A DNA stretch of 6,489 bases from assembly GCA_946623205.1 (NCBI GenBank), contig CAMOQV010000068.1, positions 1-6,489 of the forward strand, given 5' to 3'. The notes beneath the pieces are model-generated. The model was not told the DNA's origin, did no database searches, and saw only the letters and a list, made by a program, of their open reading frames with translations. Below, piece after piece: positions 1 through 5,497 of this stretch. How positions within the stretch are numbered: the stretch's first letter is position 1; every line of letters begins with the position of its first letter. The DNA comes from an uncultured Clostridia bacterium. Lineage in GTDB: Bacteria; Bacillota; Clostridia; Christensenellales; UBA3700. A program made the position numbers and the translations under genes.

Positions 1-74
1 ATAGGCAAAGCTACAGTGATTGAGCACTGTCCTACGCACGAAATATCCTGAATTGTTAAGATTTTTTTATTCAT
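1..74 (-). CDS. Pyridoxine/pyridoxamine kinase-like protein, N-terminal fragment
   Basis: Only the first 24 codons are inside the window; the gene continues past the left edge. The translation from ATG at 74-72 starts MNKKILTIQDISCVGQCS and goes on ITVALP. The block ILTIQDISCVGQCS-x-TVALP is the well-conserved N-terminus of the ribokinase-fold pyridoxamine/pyridoxal kinases (PdxY/PdxK-like), which phosphorylate B6 vitamers with ATP in the cytoplasm; the small GQCS-type segment belongs to the substrate pocket region. An in-frame stop (TAA) lies at 86-84 and the codons between it and the ATG offer no alternative start, so this start is secure. There is no Shine-Dalgarno sequence before it, but an extended -10 sits 8 bases upstream. 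It is divergent from spoVG. The family is recognised from the N-terminal block alone, so the exact substrate is open. Confidence 0.8.
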   Translation of the reverse strand, partial: MNKKILTIQDISCVGQCSITVALP

Positions 75-82
75 TGCATAAG

Positions 83-94
83 ATTATATCACAA
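83..94 (-). promoter_or_regulatory. Extended -10 promoter of the pdxK-like gene
   Basis: On the minus strand the sequence reads TTGTGATATAAT, that is TGA followed by a perfect TATAAT (88 to 83), an extended -10 element. No good -35 hexamer is found 17 bases further upstream (the position reads TACGTA). The last base of the -10 is only 8 bases from the ATG, so transcription would start within about 0-3 bases of the start codon. The same 12-mer with one change occurs before the PAP2 operon. Confidence 0.55.
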
Positions 95-105
95 AAATAT
101 ATATT

Positions 106-123
106 TACGTATAATATTACGTA
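106..123. repeat. Inverted repeat TACGTA-N6-TACGTA in the divergent promoter region
   Basis: Two copies of the self-complementary hexamer TACGTA (106-111 and 118-123) are separated by six A/T bases. They lie between the pdxK-like promoter and the spoVG promoter, at the position where the -35 of the former would be. This could be a regulator binding site, but in DNA this AT-rich such a match could be chance. Confidence 0.25.
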
Positions 124-141
124 TTTTTTAAAAAATGGGTC

Positions 142-170
142 TTTTCAATAAATATAATTTTTTGTATAAT
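142..170 (+). promoter_or_regulatory. Putative sigma-A-type promoter of spoVG
   Basis: TTTTCA (142-147, four of six matches to TTGACA) and a perfect TATAAT (165-170) are separated by 17 bases. Transcription would start near 177, giving a leader of about 26 bases that contains AGGAG at 191-195, seven bases before the ATG. In Bacillus subtilis spoVG is read by sigma-H; I do not see a convincing sigma-H site (AGGAWWT / GAAT) here. Confidence 0.55.
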
Positions 171-202
171 TATTCCATAAAAAAATAAAAAGGAGTGCTC
201 AC

Positions 203-478
203 ATGGAAATCACAGATATCCAAATCAGGCTTGTAACTAAAGCTACAGAGACAGGCAAATTGAAAGCAGTGGCATCAATTGTTATTGACAATGCTTTCGC
301 AGTACACGATATCAAGATTATTGAGGGAAAAGATGGCGTATTCATTGCAATGCCAAGTCGTAAGACACCAGATGGCACATTCAGAGACATCGCTCATCCT
401 ATTAACACAGAATCAAGAACTATCGTATGTGATAAAATTTTAGAGGCATACAACATCGAGGCAGGCACACAAAAATAA
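203..478 (+). CDS. spoVG: Septation/regulatory protein SpoVG
   Basis: The 91-residue product matches SpoVG along nearly its whole length; family members are usually about 84-100 residues. The hallmark block VHDIKIIEG (34-42), then GVFIAMPSRKTPDGTFRDIA (45-64) and HPI (65-67) is intact, preceded by the beta-strand segment KAVASIVIDNAF (21-32). SpoVG is a small cytoplasmic nucleic-acid-binding regulator, known in Bacillus for effects on asymmetric septation and sporulation and in other Firmicutes for control of capsule, virulence and metabolism genes. The gene has AGGAG at 191-195 with a 7-base spacer, its own promoter and its own terminator, so it is monocistronic. Conservation of spoVG does not by itself show that this organism sporulates, since many non-sporulating Bacillota keep it. 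Confidence 0.95.
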   Translation: MEITDIQIRLVTKATETGKLKAVASIVIDNAFAVHDIKIIEGKDGVFIAMPSRKTPDGTFRDIAHPINTESRTIVCDKILEAYNIEAGTQK

Positions 479-505
479 AATATTATTACAATTCCTAAAA
501 AGAAT

Positions 506-536
506 TACGCTAAGTGTGCTTAGCGTATTTTTTTTT
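506..536 (+). terminator. Intrinsic terminator of spoVG, probably bidirectional
   Basis: A 9-bp stem (506-514 with 519-527, arms TACGCTAAG / CTTAGCGTA) with the loop TGTG is followed by nine T residues (528-536). This is a strong terminator for spoVG. On the minus strand the same hairpin lies directly after the stop codon of the AMP-ligase gene (539-541) and is followed by a weaker tail ATTCTTTTT, so it can plausibly end the convergent lipid operon as well. Confidence 0.85.
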
Positions 537-538
537 GT

Positions 539-2143
539 CTAATGAACGTTTTTATAATCTACTTTACCAAGCTCAGTTAACGGAAGTTTTTTTACAGGAA
601 TAATTTTTGATGGCATTGAATACTTCAACAACTTTTTAGATATTATTGCAAAAATTTTATTTTCAATATCTTTTGAATACTCAATCCCCTCTTTTAATTC
701 AACATATAATTCAACAATTCTCTTGCCGTTTAATTCCCCTTGTTTTGCGCAAGATAACTTAATTTCGTCAATAGTATTAACAAGCTCTTCTATTTCATTT
801 GGGAATACATTAATGCCTGAGATCTTAATTAGTCGTTTTTCTCTTTCTTTAAAGAATAAATGATTTGTCTCATCAATATATCCAACATCGCCAGTGTTAA
901 GCCAAGTTTCACCGTCTATATCTACAAGAACATTTTCATTTAATGACTTATCGTAATAAGATTTCATCATAGAATTTGAAGTTAGATATATTATGCCATC
1001 TTTATTTACTCCAACTTCTTTTTTGTTCTCATCCAAAATCTTTACTTTAGTTCCTTGCAAAGGAACTCCAATTGAACCTTTTACTTGATTGGATTGCAAA
1101 TTTAAGATAACAACACCTGCTTCAGTAGAACCATAGCCTTGAGCCATTTTCATATTATTGCCCCATTTTGCGCACGCAGATTCAAATTTATCCTTTACAT
1201 CTTCGCTTAATTTATCTCCGCCACAGAAACAATCTACAAGCTTTTTAAGCCATGGCCCTGAGAATAATGGATGGTTTGCTAATTTTTTATACATGTTAGG
1301 AACACCAGATATCATAGTAACAGGTCTTAACATCATTAAATATACGCCATAATTTGCGCTAAATTTTGGCATCAAAATAGTTTGTGCTCCATAGCATAGT
1401 GTTGTATGCATACATACGCCAAGCCCAAATACGTGGAATATAGGAAGTGCCATTAGCATTCCATATTTATCCCCACCGATTTTTTGATGATATGCTTCGT
1501 TAGTTAGGTTGTCTGCAAGATGGTTATATGCAGAATTTGTTTGGCAAGCGGTTTTAGAATTGCCCGTTGTGCCTGACGAATGCATATAGATTGCGATATC
1601 GTCTCCCTTAACATTCACCTTTTTGAACTCTGAGCCTTTTATTGACGAATATTTAACGATTTTTGACGTATATCTTATATTGATAATATCCTTAAGGATA
1701 TAAGCGCCATAGAAAGGCTTATAAAGCGTAGGAAGATAATCTAACGCACTACACACTATTACATTTGTATCTATTTCATTAAATAGCGAATAATTCTTAA
1801 AGAATTCATCAAACATAATAAAGCACTTAGGTTTGTGCTCTTTATATATTTGACGAAGTGTCTCATCTTTAACAAGTGGGTGCAAAACGTTCGCAATAGC
1901 GCCTACTTTATTTATGGCATAAAAAGATATAATGGCGTTTGGAATATTTCCAAGACACACAACAACATTATCTCCCTTCTTTATGCCAATTGATTGCAAA
2001 TATGATGCAATCCTTTCAACTTCAAATATAAATGTCTTTCGATTTATTGTTTTCCCATAGAAACTAATCATCTTGCTTGTATCTTTCAAGCAAGATGTTC
2101 TATCTATTAGATAGTCATACATTGATAAATCGAAATTATCCAT
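539..2143 (-). CDS. AMP-forming acyl-CoA ligase-like protein (ANL superfamily)
   Basis: The 534-residue protein has the full set of adenylate-forming (ANL) motifs: phosphate loop HSSGTTGNSKTA (188-199), A4 LPIFHVFG (233-240), A5 QGYGSTE (335-341), A7 WLNTGDVGYID (414-424, D419 expected to bind the ribose), the A8 hinge EREKRLIKISG (433-443), and the C-terminal LTELGKVDYK with K527 as expected catalytic lysine. Members activate a carboxylate with ATP to an acyl-AMP and usually transfer it to CoA. Length and the A4 motif fit fatty-acyl or medium-chain acyl-CoA ligases, but the substrate cannot be read from the sequence. Two positions deviate: the proline usual in the phosphate loop is S196, and the glycine of the A8 Gly-Arg is E433. 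The ATG overlaps the stop of the upstream PAP2 gene (TAATG) and has no well-placed Shine-Dalgarno (AAGGGGGC is 17 bases away), so translation is probably coupled. It is last in the three-gene operon. Confidence 0.88.
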   Translation of the reverse strand: MDNFDLSMYDYLIDRTSCLKDTSKMISFYGKTINRKTFIFEVERIASYLQSIGIKKGDNVVVCLGNIPNAIISFYAINKVGAIANVLHPLVKDETLRQIYKEHKPKCFIMFDEFFKNYSLFNEIDTNVIVCSALDYLPTLYKPFYGAYILKDIINIRYTSKIVKYSSIKGSEFKKVNVKGDDIAIYMHSSGTTGNSKTACQTNSAYNHLADNLTNEAYHQKIGGDKYGMLMALPIFHVFGLGVCMHTTLCYGAQTILMPKFSANYGVYLMMLRPVTMISGVPNMYKKLANHPLFSGPWLKKLVDCFCGGDKLSEDVKDKFESACAKWGNNMKMAQGYGSTEAGVVILNLQSNQVKGSIGVPLQGTKVKILDENKKEVGVNKDGIIYLTSNSMMKSYYDKSLNENVLVDIDGETWLNTGDVGYIDETNHLFFKEREKRLIKISGINVFPNEIEELVNTIDEIKLSCAKQGELNGKRIVELYVELKEGIEYSKDIENKIFAIISKKLLKYSMPSKIIPVKKLPLTELGKVDYKNVH

Positions 2144-3003
2144 TATAGTTTAGCTAAAAAGCCCCCTTCTTTAATATCTAGATTGTCTTCTTTAAATCCT
2201 AATAAAATCCAAGTAACGACTTTAGAAACGCAGAAACCTAATATAGCAGCAACAGCTACATCGCTCATAAAGTGCATTCCAAAAGAAATTCTAGATAAAC
2301 CGACTAAAGCTGCATAAACAAATATTACTGGATAATATAAATAATTAAATCCTTTAAATAGATTTATCTTTTTAAAATATGGAATAGCAGCAAACAATGC
2401 TGTAGCCATAGCCATATGTCCTGATGGCATTGAATCTCCACCTGTTCCTCTCTTATACCAAGGAGTAAACTCTCCTTTTTGTTGTAAAATATCTACAAAT
2501 CTAGTTCTATCCATTATTGATTTAATTGCAAATGTTAATACAACAATTATGGCAACAGAAATAATAATTACTAAATATTCCTTTTTGTTAGCCATTTGAG
2601 CTTCTGATTGATCCTTTAGGACAAAATATAAATATGCTATTAAAGCACAGCCAATAGCAAGCGCTATAACGTATTTAATAATTTTGCTTACATCAAACAT
2701 TTCAACTATATCTTCAAACATTAGCATTCCGGCCAATAATGCGCCTAATGTATAGATAAAGCACATTAAATATTTTGTAACCTTATCTTCTTTCTTTAAT
2801 GCTGCGATAAATAGATTTACGCAAGCGTAAATTGTTAGAAAATATATTGGCATTTTAGCAATAGCTGCAGCAAAGAAATTTCCCCAGTTATTACTATTTA
2901 TACTGTCGGATATTTTGAAATCAAATTTTGTTCCGATTATTAATACAGCAGCAAATACTAAAAATACTGCAATATCCTTTATTTTATTCTTGAATACTTC
3001 CAT
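2143..3003 (-). CDS. PAP2-family membrane phosphatase (second copy)
   Basis: This 286-residue integral membrane protein carries the three phosphatase motifs of the PAP2/vanadium haloperoxidase superfamily: C1 K161-x6-R168 followed by Phe, C2 PSGH (193-196), and C3 SR-x5-H-x3-D (S237, R238, H244, D248). H196 and H244 are the expected catalytic histidines. About six hydrophobic segments are visible (roughly 11-24, 43-68, 78-95, 109-129, 142-160, 197-209, 222-236, 249-268, some perhaps not spanning). The family dephosphorylates phosphatidic acid, undecaprenyl diphosphate and related lipid phosphates; the substrate is not determined here. FTPWYK (179-184) lies between C1 and C2, as in the upstream paralogue. 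Its ATG lies inside the upstream gene (20-bp overlap) behind a good AAAGGAGA site. The stop overlaps the ligase start by one base. Confidence 0.9.
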   Translation of the reverse strand: MEVFKNKIKDIAVFLVFAAVLIIGTKFDFKISDSINSNNWGNFFAAAIAKMPIYFLTIYACVNLFIAALKKEDKVTKYLMCFIYTLGALLAGMLMFEDIVEMFDVSKIIKYVIALAIGCALIAYLYFVLKDQSEAQMANKKEYLVIIISVAIIVVLTFAIKSIMDRTRFVDILQQKGEFTPWYKRGTGGDSMPSGHMAMATALFAAIPYFKKINLFKGFNYLYYPVIFVYAALVGLSRISFGMHFMSDVAVAAILGFCVSKVVTWILLGFKEDNLDIKEGGFLAKL

Positions 3004-3907
3004 CTATTATCTCCTTTTTCTCAAACACATACCCATTTTTAAAGAACAATCTCTTTAGCCCATAGAATATAGCATATGTGATTGATCCACCCATAATTGT
3101 ATCTGACAAGAAATGAGCTGTATTTACTACTCTTGATATAGCTACTAATATAACAAATGCTACACTAAAGCCATACAAAGTATATCTAATCCATTGTTTA
3201 TCTAGCTTTTTAAAATATATTGGAAGAAGCGTAATTACGAAAATATGTACCGCTGATGAAGTATGTCCTGATGGGAATGATGTGTAATCATAACCTACAG
3301 TTTTTTCTCTTCCTATCATTGGCTTATACCATGGAGTAAAGCCATCACAGTTTCCCTCTTTTAGCATGTCTCTAAATCTCATTCTGCACCAAATGTTCTT
3401 GATAATAGTCATAACTAAATAAGATACAACTACGAATGTTAATAAAAAGATAGCTAACTTAAACAATCTCTTCATTTCAGCCTTAGCTACAAGCGAGCCA
3501 ACGCCCAAGCAAATAGCTCCATAGAATAACATAGCAAATACTGCAAACAATGGTTTTGCTGGAACCTCAGAAACCTTAGTCCCGTTGTTAACCCATATAA
3601 AGAATCCAGCAGCAACAACTATGCATGCAAAAATCTTAAATATGATTTGCTTATATTTTTCTTTAAATGAATCTGCATTGTAGAAGAATATTGTACCAGC
3701 AATTGGAATTAATATATATTGAGGATATTCACCAACTATTACAAAGAAAATCCCAAACCAGTTATTAGCATTACCAATTGCTTGATCGATTGCTAAATCA
3801 TAATAAACCCCGTCAGAATTTTTAAAACACAAAAATATCATCATCGCAATTACAATTGCTAAAGCGATAGAATGACATATAATTGAAACCTTTCTTTCTC
3901 TACTCAT
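2984..3907 (-). CDS. PAP2-family membrane phosphatase (first copy)
   Basis: This is the first gene of the lipid operon, 307 residues, with a short basic N-terminus (MSRERK) followed by a membrane segment at about 8-28 and further hydrophobic stretches near 51-76, 89-106, 119-142, 149-169, 218-231, 241-257 and 270-286. The PAP2 motifs are C1 K170-x6-R177-F178, C2 PSGH (212-215) and C3 S258-R259-x5-H265-x3-D269, with H215 and H265 as expected catalytic histidines. It shares FTPWYK (190-195) and the Phe after the C1 arginine (most PAP2 enzymes have Pro) with the next gene, so the two look like diverged tandem duplicates. The likely role is removal of phosphate from a lipid phosphate or diphosphate at the outer membrane face; the substrate is unknown. 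There is no Shine-Dalgarno before ATG 3907-3905; the next in-frame upstream stop is at 3937-3935 with no ATG, GTG or TTG between. Confidence 0.9.
   Translation of the reverse strand: MSRERKVSIICHSIALAIVIAMMIFLCFKNSDGVYYDLAIDQAIGNANNWFGIFFVIVGEYPQYILIPIAGTIFFYNADSFKEKYKQIIFKIFACIVVAAGFFIWVNNGTKVSEVPAKPLFAVFAMLFYGAICLGVGSLVAKAEMKRLFKLAIFLLTFVVVSYLVMTIIKNIWCRMRFRDMLKEGNCDGFTPWYKPMIGREKTVGYDYTSFPSGHTSSAVHIFVITLLPIYFKKLDKQWIRYTLYGFSVAFVILVAISRVVNTAHFLSDTIMGGSITYAIFYGLKRLFFKNGYVFEKKEIIDGSIQE
3010..3017 (-). promoter_or_regulatory. Ribosome binding site inside the first PAP2 gene
   Basis: The minus strand reads AAAGGAGA here, with GGAG seven bases before the ATG at 3003-3001. The site lies within the last codons of the upstream PAP2 gene and fixes the start of the second copy, showing that the 20-bp overlap is a real translational arrangement and not a mis-called start. 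Confidence 0.85.
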
Positions 3908-3914
3908 ATAAATT

Positions 3915-3927
3915 ATTGTATCACAAT
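3915..3927 (-). promoter_or_regulatory. Extended -10 promoter and overlapping inverted repeat of the PAP2 operon
   Basis: On the minus strand TTGTGATACAAT (3926 to 3915) contains TGA followed by TACAAT, five of six matches to the -10 consensus plus the extended TGn. It ends 7 bases before the ATG, so the transcript would be leaderless or nearly so. On either strand the same bases form a perfect inverted repeat ATTGT-N3-ACAAT (3915-3919 and 3923-3927), a possible operator over the -10. A second TATAAT (3934 to 3929) could give a leader of about 15 bases, but still without a Shine-Dalgarno. Confidence 0.5.
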
Positions 3928-3942
3928 TATTATATTATTTAT

Positions 3943-3977
3943 ATATAAAAATGGACTCGGTTTCCCAAGTCCATTTT
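3943..3977 (-). terminator. Intrinsic terminator of the acidic membrane protein gene
   Basis: Arms 3948-3960 and 3965-3977 pair perfectly if one G-U pair, present only in the minus-strand RNA, is counted, giving a 13-bp stem closed by a GAAA tetraloop. The RNA then runs into a short U tract (complement of 3951-3947, partly within the stem). On the plus strand the G-U pair becomes a C/A mismatch, so the hairpin is built for minus-strand transcription. It separates the 3997-5271 gene from the PAP2 operon. Confidence 0.85.
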
Positions 3978-3996
3978 GATTCGTTTTGATTGAAGA

Positions 3997-5271
3997 TTAG
4001 AATGTCTTAATTAACTTATCAAAGTTAAATGTATCTGTCTTCATAGTCTTCTTGTCGCCAAATACATAATATGGTAACTTTTCGTCCTTATCGAATGAAT
4101 ATTCGTTAATGCAATCGTTTTCGATAACCATTCCGTTTAATTCACTAATAACAGGGACACCAGATAGGTTCATAGCATATGCTTCGTGTACGATGATATA
4201 CTTGAAGTAACCACTCTTATATACAGCACATTCTAATTCTAGTTTCTTAAATTCTAGGCTTTCAACTGTCATACCCATATTAGAAGCTAATTGATATTTC
4301 ATAACATCAAGATAATCAGCTGTAGCTTTTACTAAATCCAACTTAATTGTAAATGTATAATAATCCTTTTCTGCCTTTACTTTATCACTGTAGTTAAGAA
4401 TTGTATTATTATTTACTTTATAAGACCATAACTTTGTAAAGTCTGTACTTGTACCTTGCTTGTCGCTTGAACCTGCATAGAATTCTTTTAAATCCTTATA
4501 TTCAATTGTATCTTCATAGCTTGTAGCTACAAGGAAGCTAGCCTTTTGAGCATTTCCTGCAGCATCTGTAATTGCTACATCTTTATAGTTCTTAGTATCT
4601 TTACCCTTTCTATAATATACTTCTTCACCTTCTGTGTAGTATTCTTCATACATTGTAGCAATACCACAAGATTTAGAGTATGCATAATATTTTGTATTTG
4701 TTGAATTTGGATTTACAAGTGGGTCATCTGTAGGATCAGAAGCACCATACTTAACTTTAAAGCTTTGTACACCTTGTGATACAGCAATAGGTCCAATCTT
4801 TGTGTTAACACCACCAACAATCATAATGTTAGCTGCGTAATCTGCTGCATAGTAGTTTGTAACAGCAGCTTCTAACATTTCGCCTGCAGACATGTTCTTA
4901 TCTACAGCAGCAACTGGAGTTAAACCAGGATCTTTAGCACCGATAGTAGCTGTGTATCCACCACCTGTAGATCCACCTATCATTGGAAGAATTACCCAAA
5001 TAGTTAATACCGCAGCAATTACCAAGAATGCTACAACGGAACCAACAGTGATACCGATTTTTGCACCTTTGCCTAAACCTTTCTTTCCGCCCTTCTTAGC
5101 AGCTTTAGCTTTTTTAGCCTTAGCTGGCTTTTCGTCTTCTTCATCGTCGATAACTTCATCGTCGATAACTTCGTCATCATCAACTACATCATCATCTTCG
5201 TCCAAGATCTCTTCGTCGTCTAATATTTCTTCGTCTAAGATCTCTTCTTCGATTTCGTTCTTCTTCTTCAT
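3997..5271 (-). CDS. Single-pass membrane protein with acidic cytoplasmic tail, function unknown
   Basis: I do not recognise this 424-residue protein. Four zones are clear. Residues 6-47 are extremely acidic (29 of 42 are D or E, the rest I, L or V), built from EEILD and VIDDE repeats. Residues 48-71 are rich in K, A and G. Residues 72-98 form one transmembrane helix (ITVGSVVAFLVIAAVLTIWVIL), followed by a Gly/Ser/Thr linker. Residues 107-424 are a polar, Tyr- and Lys-rich domain with the look of an extracytoplasmic beta-rich domain. By the positive-inside rule the tail is cytoplasmic and the large domain outside. There is no lipobox or sortase motif; only three cysteines (202, 347, 387). The ATG has GAGGAG seven bases upstream. 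It has its own promoter region and terminator, so it is monocistronic. A surface-exposed or envelope-stress role is possible but not shown. Confidence 0.85.
   Translation of the reverse strand: MKKKNEIEEEILDEEILDDEEILDEDDDVVDDDEVIDDEVIDDEEDEKPAKAKKAKAAKKGGKKGLGKGAKIGITVGSVVAFLVIAAVLTIWVILPMIGGSTGGGYTATIGAKDPGLTPVAAVDKNMSAGEMLEAAVTNYYAADYAANIMIVGGVNTKIGPIAVSQGVQSFKVKYGASDPTDDPLVNPNSTNTKYYAYSKSCGIATMYEEYYTEGEEVYYRKGKDTKNYKDVAITDAAGNAQKASFLVATSYEDTIEYKDLKEFYAGSSDKQGTSTDFTKLWSYKVNNNTILNYSDKVKAEKDYYTFTIKLDLVKATADYLDVMKYQLASNMGMTVESLEFKKLELECAVYKSGYFKYIIVHEAYAMNLSGVPVISELNGMVIENDCINEYSFDKDEKLPYYVFGDKKTMKTDTFNFDKLIKTF
5141..5170. repeat. Perfect 15-bp tandem duplication coding VIDDE twice
   Basis: The unit TCATCGTCGATAACT occurs at 5141-5155 and again at 5156-5170 without a mismatch, followed by a degenerate third copy at 5171-5185. 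It encodes residues 35-44 of the acidic membrane protein (VIDDE VIDDE). The length is a multiple of three, so copy-number change would keep the frame. Confidence 0.85.
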
Positions 5272-5307
5272 AATTAAACTCCTCGTGTTTATTTATTTAA
5301 CAAATGT

Positions 5308-5336
5308 ATTTTATATGATAAATATATAAAACGCAA
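5308..5336 (-). promoter_or_regulatory. Possible promoter of the acidic membrane protein gene
   Basis: On the minus strand TTGCGT (5336 to 5331, matching only the TTG of the -35) and TAAAAT (5313 to 5308, five of six) are 17 bases apart. A transcript would start about 30 bases before the ATG and carry the GAGGAG site at 5284-5279. A perfect AT-only inverted repeat TTTTATAT-N7-ATATAAAA (5309-5316 and 5324-5331) overlaps the spacer; it may be an operator or simply base composition. Confidence 0.4.
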
Positions 5337-5441
5337 GTAAAAATATTTTGTTAGTATTTTTTGCGCTTGTATATTTAATAAATATAATGTTTGCCTAAAA
5401 GTAATCTTAAGTTGCCATAGAGGACCAAAAACAGCAACAAT

Positions 5442-5470
5442 TTGACAACTTGCATTTAGTCATATAGAAT
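5442..5470 (+). promoter_or_regulatory. Strong sigma-A-type promoter of degV
   Basis: A perfect TTGACA (5442-5447) and TAGAAT (5465-5470, five of six) are separated by exactly 17 bases. Transcription would start near 5477, giving a leader of about 20 bases that contains AAAGGAG at 5484-5490, seven bases before the ATG. This is the best promoter match in the window and implies solid expression. The rest of the 226-bp divergent intergenic region (5272-5497) holds no gene that I can see. Confidence 0.8.
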
Positions 5471-5497
5471 TATTCTAGAAATCAAAGGAGATATCAT

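Noticed and set aside
13..30. Hairpin ACAGTG-N6-CACTGT near the left edge, possible RNA element
   Set aside because: It lies wholly inside the conserved coding sequence of the pdxK-like gene, has no T run, and the encoded residues explain the bases.
83..94. TTGTGA as a Rex or CRP-type operator before the pdxK-like gene and the PAP2 operon
   Set aside because: Only one half-site is present in each case; the mirrored TCACAA needed at the proper spacing for a full Rex or CRP site is absent.
1158..1352. Plus-strand open frame inside the AMP-ligase gene
   Set aside because: It lies opposite conserved ANL motifs, has no ribosome site and does not resemble a protein family.
3920..3924. GTGAT as a Shine-Dalgarno sequence for the first PAP2 gene
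   Set aside because: It could pair with the anti-Shine-Dalgarno distal part, but it lacks GGAG and is 12 bases from ATG, too far for that register; the extended -10 reading explains it better.
4892..5329. Plus-strand open frame rich in serine opposite the acidic membrane protein gene
   Set aside because: The serine runs are just the complement of the GAT/GAA/GAC codons of the acidic tail; there is no ribosome site and the minus-strand gene has a proper start, membrane helix and terminator.
5332..5365. Imperfect hairpin (CGCAA...TTGCG) upstream of the acidic protein gene, considered as a terminator or riboswitch
   Set aside because: The arms are mostly A and T with a 3-base bulge; it lies upstream of the proposed start of transcription and has no conserved aptamer-like sequence.
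5434..5453. GCAA...TTGC inverted repeat around the degV -35
   Set aside because: Only four bases per arm with a 12-base unpaired centre; expected by chance.
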